Shown: positions 48,600 to 58,484, numbered from the stretch's first letter. The stretch is DNA of 64,000 nt from Bacillus manliponensis (GCF_000712595.1 NZ_JOTN01000006.1:62001-126000); one strand, 5' to 3'. A program made the numbers and translations. Notes: generated from the sequence alone by a model not told the origin.

Positions 48600-49619
48600 A
48601 TGCCAAAATTTGAGGTACCTATAATCCAAATGAGAGATAGTTCATTTTATATTGGTTTAAATATGAGTCGTCACATTCAAAATAGTTCAATCCTTAAAAC
48701 TTTAGATAGAGTAACAAAACCTGAAATAGACTATAAAAATATGAAAGCTATCTACTTTGCTTTTGCACCTCACATATTGGATGAACTAGAAGGGTTATGT
48801 GAAGGGTTAGCTATGACACAAAACAAAGCAGCAGCGCTATTTAGTGGATACGACGTACCAAAAATGGAAGCGATGGGCTGTTCAGCGATTATAACAAAAG
48901 ATTATTATGTACGAAATTATGATTTTTCTCCAGTTTTTTATGATGGCTATTTTAGTTTATTTCAACCAAAAGATGTTTTTGCTTCAGCAGGTTATAACTT
49001 GCAAGTAATAGGGAGACATGATGGGGTGAATGAACATGGTTTAGTGATTGGGTTACATTTTGTAAGTAATCATGACTATTCGGTAGGAGTCTCTGCCTGG
49101 ACTGCTGTGCGAATGGTACTAGATACATGTATGTCGGTAGAAGATGCTATTCATATGTTAAAAGAAATTCCTCATGCAGCTTGCTATAACTTTTCATTAG
49201 GTGATAAAAAGGGAAATATTGCAGTCGTAGAAGCGAGTCCTACTAAGGTGATTGTAAGAAAAGACGACACTGTACTCTCTTGTGTAAATCATTTTCAAAA
49301 CCCGGAATTGATTAGAAAAAATAGGGTTTCAATAGAAGGTTCTCAAAAAAGAAATGACTATTTACAGAGCTTTCAAGATGGAAATGTAACACAAGTTGAG
49401 ATGTTTCAAAATTTCATTAATGAAAATTCACCGGTCTTTTTTACTGATTATGAGAACTTATTTGGGACGCTTCATACATTTTCATACTCTTTTCATGATG
49501 GGCGAATTTTAACAAATCTTGCTCGGGGAAATGAAATTTTAGATATTAACTTTAACGGTTGGATTGAGGGAGAAGACATAGAGCATAAGTGTTTGACTGG
49601 AATCATTGAAAATAAATAA
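48600..49619 (+). CDS. C45-type Ntn hydrolase (acyl-CoA:6-APA acyltransferase-like)
   Basis: 339 residues. Internal MGCSAIITKDYYVRNYDFSP holds the Cys that becomes the N-terminal nucleophile after self-cleavage (Gly-Cys-Ser), with later GLVIGLHFVSN and AVRMVLDTCMSVEDAIHMLKEIPHA typical of peptidase family C45/linear amide hydrolases. It probably cleaves a peptide- or amide-like bond; the substrate is unknown. SD AAGGGGGGAAG. Overlaps the upstream part of the MerR-methyltransferase frame. Confidence 0.82.
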   Translation: MPKFEVPIIQMRDSSFYIGLNMSRHIQNSSILKTLDRVTKPEIDYKNMKAIYFAFAPHILDELEGLCEGLAMTQNKAAALFSGYDVPKMEAMGCSAIITKDYYVRNYDFSPVFYDGYFSLFQPKDVFASAGYNLQVIGRHDGVNEHGLVIGLHFVSNHDYSVGVSAWTAVRMVLDTCMSVEDAIHMLKEIPHAACYNFSLGDKKGNIAVVEASPTKVIVRKDDTVLSCVNHFQNPELIRKNRVSIEGSQKRNDYLQSFQDGNVTQVEMFQNFINENSPVFFTDYENLFGTLHTFSYSFHDGRILTNLARGNEILDINFNGWIEGEDIEHKCLTGIIENK

Positions 49620-49635
49620 TATTGGTCGTGATTGT

Positions 49636-50796
49636 ATGAAAATTAGGGAATTTGGAAAAAGAAGCGGATTAAGTATAGATACAATTAGACATTATATGGA
49701 CCTTGGATTGATTGTGCCTGAAAAGAAAGGTGGTCATTATTTTTTTGATGAGCGCTGTCAAAAAGACTTAGAGCTTATTTTACAGTTTAAAGGTATGGGG
49801 TTTCAATTAAATGAAATAAAAATGATTTTTCTTTATGAAAGATTTAGTCAATTAACAAATTATGAAAAGAGTGAGTATTATCAATCTTTATTTATGAACA
49901 AATACAAGAAAATCGAACAAGAAATCAAGAATTTAAAAGCACTTGATTTATTGAAATGTTTACAATGCGGAGAGAAGCCACTTTTGCAAGATGGGATGAT
50001 TCATCGAAATCAAATTACAGAGGGAAAGTTAGTTTGTCATTGCGGAGAAGAGTATTCCGTTCAAGCGGGAATTTTAATTGTAGATAAGCCATTTCAATCG
50101 AATATGAAGTTTTTATTGGAGGAATATATTGTAGAAACGGATTTATCGTACTTAGAAAATATTCATATAACAGCAGAATGGTCAAAGAGAAAACTTGTTC
50201 AATTAGATTTAAATCATAAAGTATTGATTGAGTTAGGATCGGGTAGTGGTTTTTTTCTACGCAATGTTTATGAAGAGTTGCCAGAGAACTGCTTATATAT
50301 TGCGGTTGATCACAATTTAGAACGTCACCAATTTTTAAAAAGTGTACTAGAGCGATCTGGTGTGAAAAGAAATGTTCTTTTTATTTGTGCTGATTTTTTA
50401 CATATCCCATTACAGGACGCTACTGTTGATATTGTAATGGATCAAGCAGGTACAAGTAATTACAGCTTTGAAAACGAGGGATTTTTATTACAGAAACTCA
50501 TCTCTCTTTTTAAACAAGATTCTTACTTATTAGGATCATTTATTGCTTTTGAAAAATTTAGTAGCAAAAGCAAAATTGAGCTTCTATATAGAGATAACTT
50601 CTTATCAGGGAAAATTAAGAAGAACCTGAACGAGTTAGGGTATGCTGTGCTTGATGAAAAAACCTCTAAGCCGAGTGATAAAGGAGGGGGAAATATGAAA
50701 ATTTCTTTGTGCAAGGCGAAACGGTATATTCTTATTTGTTTTTCGGTAAAAGATAGGGTCAACCCTATCTTTTTTTATTTTCCATTTAAAATATGA
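49636..50796 (+). CDS. MerR HTH - zinc ribbon - SAM methyltransferase fusion (3' frameshift)
   Basis: 386 codons as read. Residues 1-72 are a MerR winged helix (KIREFGKRSGLSIDTIRHYMDLGLI); 108-155 a zinc ribbon (CLQCGEKP...CHCGEEYSV) like those before many methyltransferases; 185-330 a class I methyltransferase (VLIELGSGSGFFLRNV). After the G5 run at 50686-50690 the other frame reads GKYENFFVQGETVYSYLFFG and ends KR with a stop at 50756, right where a terminator begins, so one G is missing and the annotated last 30 residues are spurious. Lies upstream of a broken MFS gene. Confidence 0.75.
   Translation: MKIREFGKRSGLSIDTIRHYMDLGLIVPEKKGGHYFFDERCQKDLELILQFKGMGFQLNEIKMIFLYERFSQLTNYEKSEYYQSLFMNKYKKIEQEIKNLKALDLLKCLQCGEKPLLQDGMIHRNQITEGKLVCHCGEEYSVQAGILIVDKPFQSNMKFLLEEYIVETDLSYLENIHITAEWSKRKLVQLDLNHKVLIELGSGSGFFLRNVYEELPENCLYIAVDHNLERHQFLKSVLERSGVKRNVLFICADFLHIPLQDATVDIVMDQAGTSNYSFENEGFLLQKLISLFKQDSYLLGSFIAFEKFSSKSKIELLYRDNFLSGKIKKNLNELGYAVLDEKTSKPSDKGGGNMKISLCKAKRYILICFSVKDRVNPIFFYFPFKI
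50751..50777 (+). terminator. Terminator overlapping the end of the MerR-methyltransferase frame
   Basis: Stem AGATAGGG/CCCTATCT plus TTTTTTT. It lies inside the uncorrected frame but exactly at the stop of the corrected one, supporting the frameshift reading. Confidence 0.8.
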
Positions 50797-50873
50797 GAAA
50801 TACATATATTGATATTGGGTTTACCCTGTAGCTTATGCTTTTTATAGAAAAGCTTAAGCGAGGAGGAGTATTC

Positions 50874-52168
50874 ATGGGTGAAGTACAAATGAGCATCAAG
50901 TATGAACGAGATAAACAGGAAATAAAGAATATAATCCTGTACTCTTTTGGGAAAATCATATCTGTATTTGGAACCGCTATTTATAGTTTTGCGTTAAGCC
51001 TATATGTTTTAAAGATCACAGGTTCTGCGTTCAGCTTTGCGATTACTCTCGTATTAGGAGTGATTCCAGCGATTATTATGAATCCATTTGCAGGAGTAAT
51101 TGCAGATAAAGTGAATAAAAAGACGTTAGTTGTTGTAATGGACTTTCTAAGTGGAATATTGTTAGTGATTGTTTACTTCGTTTGTATGAACTACGAACTA
51201 AACTTAATTATCATTTATAGTACCACCTTTCTTTTAACGGTGTTTAGTAATTTCTTTGGAATTGGTTTAGAAGCAGCGAAGCCAAACGTTGTATCAGAAA
51301 GTATGTTAATGAACATCAATTCTATTAGTAGAATACTTGACTCAGTCTCCTTAATTTTAGGACCAATGTTAGGTGGAATTGTCTTTGTCATTTTTGATAT
51401 AGAAACATTCATTATTGTGAATGGAGTTTCTTTTATACTTTCTGGACTCTTAATGATGTGTATTCATTTTAAGTTGTTTCAAGATCAATCTAATGAAGGG
51501 TCTTCAAATGGAAAAATTCATTGGATCCGGGACATAAAAGATGGATTTTACTATTTAATAGAAAGAAAACGTATTAAGAACATGTTTATCATCTTCATTT
51601 TCATTAATTTCTTTCTCGGTTTTGCGGTGACAGTTCCGTTATCGTATATCATTAATATTGTGTTGAAATTAAGGTCAGAGGAATTTGGTATCATCCAAGC
51701 GCCTTTCCAGTTGGAATGATAGTAGGGGCTTTATTCGTTAAGAAGATTACAGAGAAAATCGCCTATTATACTATTTTAAAGTATGTAAGTATTTCGTTAT
51801 CAATTTGTATGATAACTTTAGGAATACCTGTTATAGATGTAAGTTTGCAGTTTGCTTCTATTGCTTATGTTTGTTTCTATGTAGGAATCATGCTTTGTTT
51901 AGGAATATGTATTGCATGTATTGATATTCCGTTAATGTATTTCATGCAAAAAGAGATACCAGATGAGTATAGAGGAAGAGTGTTAAGTATTGGTTTTAGT
52001 ATTGGAAAAATGATGTTTCCTGTGGCAATGATAACATCTGGGATTTTGTTAAAACTTCTTCCTGTTTATGTGATACCAATTACAGGAGGGATGGCATTTT
52101 TATTGGTTCATATGTGCTCTGCTAAGAAAATGAAGGTTGAGTTACCTTCTAAAAGTATGAATATTTGA
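50874..52168 (+). pseudogene. MFS transporter (MFS_3 type) with a -1 frameshift
   Basis: First part from ATG 50874 (SD GAGGAGGAG): nine or so helices including FGTAIYSFALSLYVLKITGS and NPFAGVIADKVNKKTLVVV. The frame is lost near 51700, after GIIQA. A second frame resumes FPVGMIVGALFVKKITEK and runs to 52168. Adding one base restores a protein of about 431 residues resembling macrolide-efflux MFS pumps. It follows the MerR-methyltransferase gene and may be its partner. Confidence 0.8.
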
Positions 52169-52301
52169 TTTAGAATTTCTCAATTATTTTTGCTTAATTA
52201 ATGATGTAAGTTACTTTTCATTATAATAAAAATAGAGTATTTTAGAAGTAGATATAGGTTATTATTGGTAATCGAATGAGAATTATATGATCTTTTTTTG
52301 C

Positions 52302-52460
52302 TTTATCCCGCTATTTGTGGGCTGTAAGACTCCCACGCCAAAACTCAAGAGGAGCGAAGAAGTTTTGGTGAGAGATAAATAGCCCGTTAATGCCCGATTC
52401 GTTCAACTAACACTCAGTGTGGGATAGAGAAAACTCCCACTGAGTGAAGTTTCACTTTAT
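52302..52460 (+). repeat. bcr1 element, copy D (diverged)
   Basis: 159 bases from TTTAT-CCCGCTATTTGTGGG to CACTTTAT. More diverged than copies B and C, but base changes in one hairpin arm are matched in the other (CTATTTGTGGGCT with AGCCCGTTAATG region), as expected for a structured RNA. It fills most of the 52169-52555 gap. Confidence 0.88.
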
Positions 52461-52555
52461 CCAAAATATTATCTTGGATATCGCAAAGTTAAGTAGTAGT
52501 AACATTCATGAAGAAAAACTGAAAATCCTTAGTGAAACGAGGTACTGTTTTTATT

Positions 52556-54451
52556 ATGAAATTTATACGGAAAATTTTGTCGATGATAGTAGGTGTTACT
52601 GTTGCTTTTATCGCAATACCAAAACTGTTTTTTATGCAAGATGTGCAAGCAGCAGGGACACAAGTAGTCAAAATGGAAAAGGAAGTGTATTTGTATAACG
52701 AAGTGATTACTTTGTCTTTTACAGGTGCTTCACAAAAGGACTGGATTGGAATTTACAAAGAAGGAGAAACTCCACAAGGTAATACCCCTGCTCTTGTCTG
52801 GCAATATACTAGTGTGACTACTCAGCCAAATGGAAACATGAGTTTCACAAAAACATTAGCTCCAGGAAAATATGAAGCGATTTACATGGAGAATGATGGT
52901 TATAATGTTTTCCACCGTGCTTCATTTTCTGTCATTGCATTAAATCCCCCAGAAAGGATTTCTTTTGAGGATCAAGATCCAGATGCGAATCAAATAGCAG
53001 GAGAGGTGAGAATCAAGATTCCTGCTGATTCCTCGAATATAACTGGATACAATTTGTATTGGGGAGACGAATTTGGTAGGGTGGCAAACGAGCCTGTAAT
53101 CGCAACAATTCAGCCTCCTACAAAGTTTGGGGAAACTTATGTTACTTATATATTTCCGGATAATACAGTTATTCCAGACGGTGCTACGAAGTTGTTAGCT
53201 TATTCTGATTCAATTGCAGGTGAAACTCAGGACAGGGCCGAGATAGAAATTCCAGGAATAACAAAAGAGACTCCTCTGATTAGTTTTGAAGTTATTACAG
53301 ACATGCATTTGTATGGAGATAAAAGGCATACACATAATAAAAATTTAGAAGACGCTTTACAAGATATAACGACTTTGAATCCAAGCAGCGACGGTCTGAT
53401 GGTAGTCGGTGACAATACTGAAAGTGGAAGTGAAGCACAATATAAGGAATTGGATCGGATTTTTAATTTGTATGAGAATCAACTTCCCGAAACATATTTT
53501 GTGCAAGGAAATCATGATGTTCGCTGGGGAGACTGGGGTGTTTTTTCTGAATTATTCAAGAAATATACAGGTATGAAATCTAGCTATTACAACACTTGGA
53601 TTAAAGGATACCAATTTATTTTTCTTGGGACAGAAAAAGGTTTGAAAGACTATTCTTACTTATCAGAAGAACAGTTACAGTGGCTTGATGAGAAATTATC
53701 TGAGGCTCAAGGTAAACCAACATTTATTTTTCATCACCAACCTTTAAAAAATACGGTAAGTGGTGCAAATGATAGTTATCTCAAAAATAACTATTGGTAC
53801 GGTGTAAGGCAGGATAAGGAACTGAAAATGATATTGACCAAACATCCGCAATCTATATTATTTAGTGGGCATACGCACTGGGAGTTAGGCGCAAAGGATA
53901 CGATGTATAACGCCAAGTATGCAACAATGTTTAATGTTGGTGCTACGTCTTATTTATGGACAGACAATAATACGAGTACAGCTGGCAGTCAAGGTCTTTT
54001 CGTCGAAGTATACGAAAATAAAGTATTGGTAAAAGGAAGAGACTTTAAAAATAATGCATGGATTGAAAATGCGAAATATAAAGTGAATTTGTTAGAAAAA
54101 ATACCAGTTGTAGATCCAGCTACTGATCCGGACTTAACTTTAAGTAATCCAACTATTCAATCGGTGAAAGAAACATACGTTTCAGCAGAATCACTTGAAA
54201 TCTCCTATACGGGTTCAGTAAAAGAAGACTGGATTGGCATTTTTCCTGTAGGAACAAAGCTAGGAAAAGATGTACAAGCTATAGCAAAACAAAAAACAAA
54301 CAGTATTCAACAGCCAAATGGAACTATAACATTTAGTGGATTGGATTTACCTCCAGGGAAATATGATGCAATTTATGTCGGAGAGGCAGAGTATTATACA
54401 GATAATGATAATATTGAGCTTGATCGAGTTACTTTTGAAATTGTAGATTAG
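52556..54451 (+). CDS. Secreted calcineurin-like metallophosphoesterase with duplicated flanking domains
   Basis: 631 residues. Signal peptide to about residue 34 (...MQDVQA-AG). Residues 40-130 and 545-630 are two copies of the same beta-sandwich (DWIGIYKEG/DWIGIFPVG, QPNG, PPGKYDAIY). A domain at 135-235 follows the first copy, then the phosphoesterase core (240-500) with DMHLYG, VGDNTE, GNHDVRWGD, HHQPLK and GHTHWE, a full two-metal site. Acts outside the cell on phosphoesters of unknown kind. ATG 52556 is chosen over GTG 52532. Preceded by bcr1 copy D. Confidence 0.88.
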   Translation: MKFIRKILSMIVGVTVAFIAIPKLFFMQDVQAAGTQVVKMEKEVYLYNEVITLSFTGASQKDWIGIYKEGETPQGNTPALVWQYTSVTTQPNGNMSFTKTLAPGKYEAIYMENDGYNVFHRASFSVIALNPPERISFEDQDPDANQIAGEVRIKIPADSSNITGYNLYWGDEFGRVANEPVIATIQPPTKFGETYVTYIFPDNTVIPDGATKLLAYSDSIAGETQDRAEIEIPGITKETPLISFEVITDMHLYGDKRHTHNKNLEDALQDITTLNPSSDGLMVVGDNTESGSEAQYKELDRIFNLYENQLPETYFVQGNHDVRWGDWGVFSELFKKYTGMKSSYYNTWIKGYQFIFLGTEKGLKDYSYLSEEQLQWLDEKLSEAQGKPTFIFHHQPLKNTVSGANDSYLKNNYWYGVRQDKELKMILTKHPQSILFSGHTHWELGAKDTMYNAKYATMFNVGATSYLWTDNNTSTAGSQGLFVEVYENKVLVKGRDFKNNAWIENAKYKVNLLEKIPVVDPATDPDLTLSNPTIQSVKETYVSAESLEISYTGSVKEDWIGIFPVGTKLGKDVQAIAKQKTNSIQQPNGTITFSGLDLPPGKYDAIYVGEAEYYTDNDNIELDRVTFEIVD

Positions 54452-54502
54452 CAACTATTTACGTTACTTTGAATTTATGAAAAGCAATAAAAGGGGATAA
54501 TC

Positions 54503-54934
54503 ATGGGGATAAAATTAGCAACAAAAGCAAATCTGAATTGGGTTAATGGACAATATCAAAAAATAGGATTTATTCCAAGTGAGTTAGAAAATGAAACGGT
54601 TGCAATAGTAATGTATAACGAGCAATATGCAGGGGTTGGCAGAATTGTTTATCTTAATGAACAAGAGGCTGAATTAGGTGGAATATATATTTTAGATAAA
54701 TTTAGAGGTTTATCACTTGCATATGAGTTAGTAGATTATTTAGTAACAGAAGCTGATAAGAGTAATTTACAAGCATTATACTGTTTACCATTTGAAAAGT
54801 TAAAATCTTTTTATAGTAAGTTTGACTTTAAAGAGGTTGAATACGAGAGTGAAAATTTGAATCGTGATATTTTAAAGAAGTATAGATGGTGTAATGAAAC
54901 CTATGATGAAAATGTATTGTTGTTAAAGCGATAA
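54503..54934 (+). CDS. GNAT-like acetyltransferase
   Basis: 143 residues. GVGRIVYLNEQEAELGGIYILDKFRGLSLAYELVDYLV is GNAT strand 4 and motif A (RGLSLA, atypical for R-x-x-G-x-G/A), then a helix and FYSKFDFKEVE. Weak acetyl-CoA loop, so activity is less sure. SD AAGGGGAT before the ATG. Substrate unknown. Confidence 0.7.
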   Translation: MGIKLATKANLNWVNGQYQKIGFIPSELENETVAIVMYNEQYAGVGRIVYLNEQEAELGGIYILDKFRGLSLAYELVDYLVTEADKSNLQALYCLPFEKLKSFYSKFDFKEVEYESENLNRDILKKYRWCNETYDENVLLLKR

Positions 54935-54975
54935 TCTTTTATTGCGTATGTATAGAAGTGCGTTATATCCGGAAA

Positions 54976-55008
54976 TTCAATCAGTGGGATTTTCATACCC
55001 ACTGATTG
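54976..55008. terminator. Terminator hairpin resembling the bcr1 3' hairpin
   Basis: Stem CAATCAGTGGG/CCCACTGATTG between converging genes. Similar to the CAGTGGGGG hairpin of bcr1 but without the rest of the element. Confidence 0.65.
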
Positions 55009-55050
55009 TTAGCATGCAAATAATGAGACAGATTCAATCAAAGTTAGAAA

Positions 55051-56337
55051 CTATCGTGATATTATTTTAAATGCCTGTTCTGCTGCATCAATGGTTTTAT
55101 CAATGTCTTTTATTGAATGTGCAGTGGATATGAAAAGACATTCGTATTGCGAAGGTGGTAATAAAATACCTTGTTTTAGCATTTCTACGTAAAATTGGCG
55201 AAATAGATTCGTATCAATTTTTTTAGCGTCGTCAAAATTTTGTAATGGGCCCTCTGTGAAGGAGAATCCAATCATCGTTCCGACTTTTGTTGCGGTATAA
55301 GGTATATGATATAAATCTGCCATTTGTGATAGTCCTGTAATCAATCTACTTGATAGATTTTCTATATACAGATAGCTATCGTGTTTTAATTTGTTTAATG
55401 ATGTGTAACCCGCTGTCATCGCTAATGGATTACCAGACAAAGTTCCAGCTTGATAAATATTTCCTTCAGGAGCAATTAAGTTCATAATTTCTGCTTTTCC
55501 TCCATATGCACCAACAGGTAGTCCTCCGCCAACTACTTTTCCTAGACAAGTTAAGTCAGGGATAATGTTATACAGGCCTTGTCCGGAGTGATAATCGATA
55601 CGAAAGCCCGTCATCACTTCATCGAAAATTAATAGTGCACCATGTTGTTTCGTTAAGGAACGCAAAGTTTCTAAAAATTGAGGGTTTGCTGGTATGCCAG
55701 CCATATTACCTGCAAAAGGTTCAACGATAACTGCTGCAACTTTTGCCCCCATTTCATGAAAGATGGTATGTAACGCTTCAATACTATTGAATGGAATCGA
55801 TATTGTATTTTTAGTTATCTCTGCTGGTACTCCAGGGCTATCAGGAAGTCCTAATGTAGCGATTCCTGATCCTGCTTTTACTAAAAGGTGGTCACTGTGT
55901 CCATGATAACAGCCGACAAATTTAATAATGATATCTCTTCCTGTATATCCTCTAGCCAGCCTAATCGCACTCATTGTGGCCTCTGTACCAGAGTTCACCA
56001 TTCTAACTTTTTCGATAGAAGGTGTTCGCTCTACAATTAACTCTGCAAGTTTGTTTTCTTGTAATGTCGGTAGTCCAAAGCTTGTTCCATCATGTATCAT
56101 TTCACATAAAGCGTTTGAAATGTCTTTATCTGCATGTCCGTGAATGAGTGGCCCCCAAGAGAGAATGTAATCTATATACTCATTTCCATCAATATCGTAA
56201 ATTTTAGAACCAGAACCGTGACTACAAAAAATTGGATTCGTACCTATCGATTTAAATGCTCGAACTGGACTGTTTACTCCGCCAGGTATGAACTTTTGAG
56301 CGATTTTAAAAGCTTCTATAGATTTAGTATTGTTCAT
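55051..56337 (-). CDS. hemL: Glutamate-1-semialdehyde 2,1-aminomutase (second copy)
   Basis: 428 residues, normal length. [15 protein letters not shown] opening, [35 protein letters not shown] and the PLP lysine in [17 protein letters not shown] are all HemL hallmarks. It converts glutamate-1-semialdehyde to 5-aminolevulinate for tetrapyrroles. There are no hemAXCDB genes nearby, so this is the detached paralogue that many B. cereus strains carry. ATG 56337 with AAAGGTGGG is preferred to 56472. Confidence 0.92.
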   Translation of the reverse strand: MNNTKSIEAFKIAQKFIPGGVNSPVRAFKSIGTNPIFCSHGSGSKIYDIDGNEYIDYILSWGPLIHGHADKDISNALCEMIHDGTSFGLPTLQENKLAELIVERTPSIEKVRMVNSGTEATMSAIRLARGYTGRDIIIKFVGCYHGHSDHLLVKAGSGIATLGLPDSPGVPAEITKNTISIPFNSIEALHTIFHEMGAKVAAVIVEPFAGNMAGIPANPQFLETLRSLTKQHGALLIFDEVMTGFRIDYHSGQGLYNIIPDLTCLGKVVGGGLPVGAYGGKAEIMNLIAPEGNIYQAGTLSGNPLAMTAGYTSLNKLKHDSYLYIENLSSRLITGLSQMADLYHIPYTATKVGTMIGFSFTEGPLQNFDDAKKIDTNLFRQFYVEMLKQGILLPPSQYECLFISTAHSIKDIDKTIDAAEQAFKIISR

Positions 56338-56604
56338 AAGGAAACCCACCTTTGTTAGTTGAAATTTAGAAATTAAATATTGTAATGAGAGATTTTCAAA
56401 AGAATATACAGTGACAGTTGGTTTCAATATAAGCATCTCATCATTAATATTAGTTTCATATTTTATTATCAAAAGTTCAATCTAATTGTTTATATCAAAA
56501 TGATAGGAAAAAACTATCATTTATTGTATGCCCATAAACTATTATTAGTAGATTTCTTAAAGGGAGCTGGTGAGAAGGGATAAGAGGATGTTTTTGTTTA
56601 TTAT

Positions 56605-56645
56605 ATAAAAGTTAGAGGATAAACTTGTACCCTCTAACTTTTATA
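56605..56645 (-). terminator. Terminator of the LysR gene
   Basis: Stem AAAAGTTAGAGG/CCCTCTAACTTTT overlapping the LysR stop codon. The minus strand continues with T-rich sequence. Confidence 0.75.
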
Positions 56646-57528
56646 ATATTTTACTTGTTTCAGTTAATTGAGCAATAAATGTTCTTGAAGCGGCGCACAT
56701 GAATTTGTCCTTTCTATAAATGATGCCAATATCTCTTTTTGGGGTGGGATTAATCAATTTAACATGTACAATATCACTATTTTTTAAGGAATCAAGGTAC
56801 GGTGCGGGTAAGATTGTTACACCAATACCTTCGGAGACCATGTGAACTAAAGATTCCATTGTAGTCATTTCTAAAGTTGGTTTAATAGATATTTCTAGTT
56901 CTTTACAATATTTATCAATTAGATTTCTCAAGAAATAATTTTTCGGTAATAATACAGTAGGTACATTTTCAATTGCTTTCATGTTCACTTCTTTCAAATT
57001 TGCAAAAGGATGATTTGATGGAACAGCTAGTGCAAGTTCTTCAGTGAATAATGGAGTTTCTTCAAATTCTTCATCCTTCATGGGAAAAAAGACAATACCT
57101 AAATCTAACTCATTTTCTAGTAATTTATTTCTAATTTCCCCAGTTCGCAGTCCAAAAACAGATAGTTCAATATTAGGATATAATCTTTTGAAATCTAAAA
57201 TTGTAGGAGGAAGTAAATAACTAACACATGTTAAGAGTGAACCTATTGTAAGTTTCCCTCTATGTAGTCCATTTAAATCTCTTAAGGCAGAGTGAGCCTG
57301 TTCAATCTCATGGAAAATTCGCTGGCTATGAATTAATAAAATTCGTCCTGCTTCTGTAAGAGCAGTTTTTTTACCAATACGATCAAATAACGGTGTTCCA
57401 ACTGCAAATTCTAAATTTTTGATTTGTTGACTTAAAGATGGTTGTGAAATATTTAATCGTTCTGCAGCGCGTGTAAAATGAAGTTCTTTACAAACGGCCA
57501 TAAAACATTCTAGTTGTCTTAAATCCAT
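56641..57528 (-). CDS. LysR-family transcriptional regulator
   Basis: 295 residues. HTH (MDLRQLECFMAVCKELHFTRAAERLNISQPSLSQQIKNLE) and a substrate-binding-like effector domain (HRGKLTIGSLLTCVSYLLPP onward). Layout resembles CynR/CysL-type regulators. It is divergent from the MOSC-domain gene at 57681, a likely target. SD AAAGGGTG. Confidence 0.9.
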   Translation of the reverse strand: MDLRQLECFMAVCKELHFTRAAERLNISQPSLSQQIKNLEFAVGTPLFDRIGKKTALTEAGRILLIHSQRIFHEIEQAHSALRDLNGLHRGKLTIGSLLTCVSYLLPPTILDFKRLYPNIELSVFGLRTGEIRNKLLENELDLGIVFFPMKDEEFEETPLFTEELALAVPSNHPFANLKEVNMKAIENVPTVLLPKNYFLRNLIDKYCKELEISIKPTLEMTTMESLVHMVSEGIGVTILPAPYLDSLKNSDIVHVKLINPTPKRDIGIIYRKDKFMCAASRTFIAQLTETSKIL

Positions 57529-57680
57529 TTTTTCACCCTTTCTGTTAATAATGATAGATTTTATCTATCATTATTATATGATTTATTGAATTGAACAATG
57601 ATGAGAGCAGCGTATACTTAATTATATAACCAATCATTTTTACTTTAAACAATGATTGGATTATAAAAGGGGGGGTATTT

Positions 57681-58352
57681 ATGGAGATTGTTTCGATTAA
57701 CGTAGGTAAGCCAATCACTGTTGATTATAAAGGAAAAGAGATAAAAACAGGGATATACAAATTTCAAATACAAGGACCTGTATACCTAAGTAAATTAAAT
57801 TTTGACGGTGATGGACAGGCGGACTTGGTCCATCACGGAGGACCTGATAAAGCAGTTTGTGTATATGCTGCTGAGCATTATCCTTATTGGGAGCAAGACT
57901 TAAATAAAAAATTAGTACATGGAGCATTTGGAGAAAATCTTACAGTGAAAGAAATGTTAGAACCCGATATTCATATTGGAGATACATTTCAAATAGGAGA
58001 GGCAATTGTCCAAGTAAGTCAACCGAGACAACCTTGCTTTAAATTAGCAAAGAGATATGATTTACACGATCTTCCGCTAAAGTTTCAAAAAACAGGATAT
58101 ACGGGCTTTTATTTAAGAGTGATAGAAGAGGGATGGATGAGTTCAGACTCAGAAATAAAATTGATAGAGAGAAACTTAAATGGAATCACTGTTGACTTCG
58201 CGAATGTAATTATGCATCATGATAAAAAGAATGTAGATGCAATTGAACGAATTTTAAATGTAAAAGAATTGTCGAGTAACTGGAGGAAAACATTTTCAAA
58301 AAGGTTAGATGGGAAAATAGAGGATATAAAAGCAAGAGTAGAAGGGATTTAA
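57681..58352 (+). CDS. MOSC-domain protein (YiiM/YflK-like)
   Basis: 223 residues. MOSC signatures: VHHGGPDKAVCVYAAEHY, HGAFGENLTV and VSQPRQPCFKLAKRYD with the conserved Cys that binds molybdenum cofactor sulfur in related proteins. YiiM reduces N-hydroxylated bases such as 6-hydroxylaminopurine, so detoxification is a fair guess. SD GGGGGGG before the ATG. Divergent from a LysR regulator. Confidence 0.9.
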   Translation: MEIVSINVGKPITVDYKGKEIKTGIYKFQIQGPVYLSKLNFDGDGQADLVHHGGPDKAVCVYAAEHYPYWEQDLNKKLVHGAFGENLTVKEMLEPDIHIGDTFQIGEAIVQVSQPRQPCFKLAKRYDLHDLPLKFQKTGYTGFYLRVIEEGWMSSDSEIKLIERNLNGITVDFANVIMHHDKKNVDAIERILNVKELSSNWRKTFSKRLDGKIEDIKARVEGI

Positions 58353-58439
58353 CTTCTTAACAATGAATATTAAGAGGTGCTATTTTACTTAGGTATATAA
58401 AGGGGATGTTTATGAAAAAAGTGAGTTCGTTTACGAAAG

Positions 58440-58484
58440 AGAAAGTCGATTTCTGAGTATGTAGGAATCGACTTTTTTCTTTCA
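58440..58484 (+). terminator. Terminator after MOSC gene
   Basis: Stem AAAGTCGATT/AATCGACTTT followed by TTTCTTTC. A 14-codon frame with an SD (58412-58456) overlaps its left arm. Confidence 0.8.

Noticed and set aside
58412-58456. 14-codon ORF with SD after the MOSC gene (MKKVSSFTKEKVDF)
   Set aside because: It overlaps the left arm of a terminator with no gene downstream on that strand; probably chance, though a tiny expressed peptide cannot be excluded.
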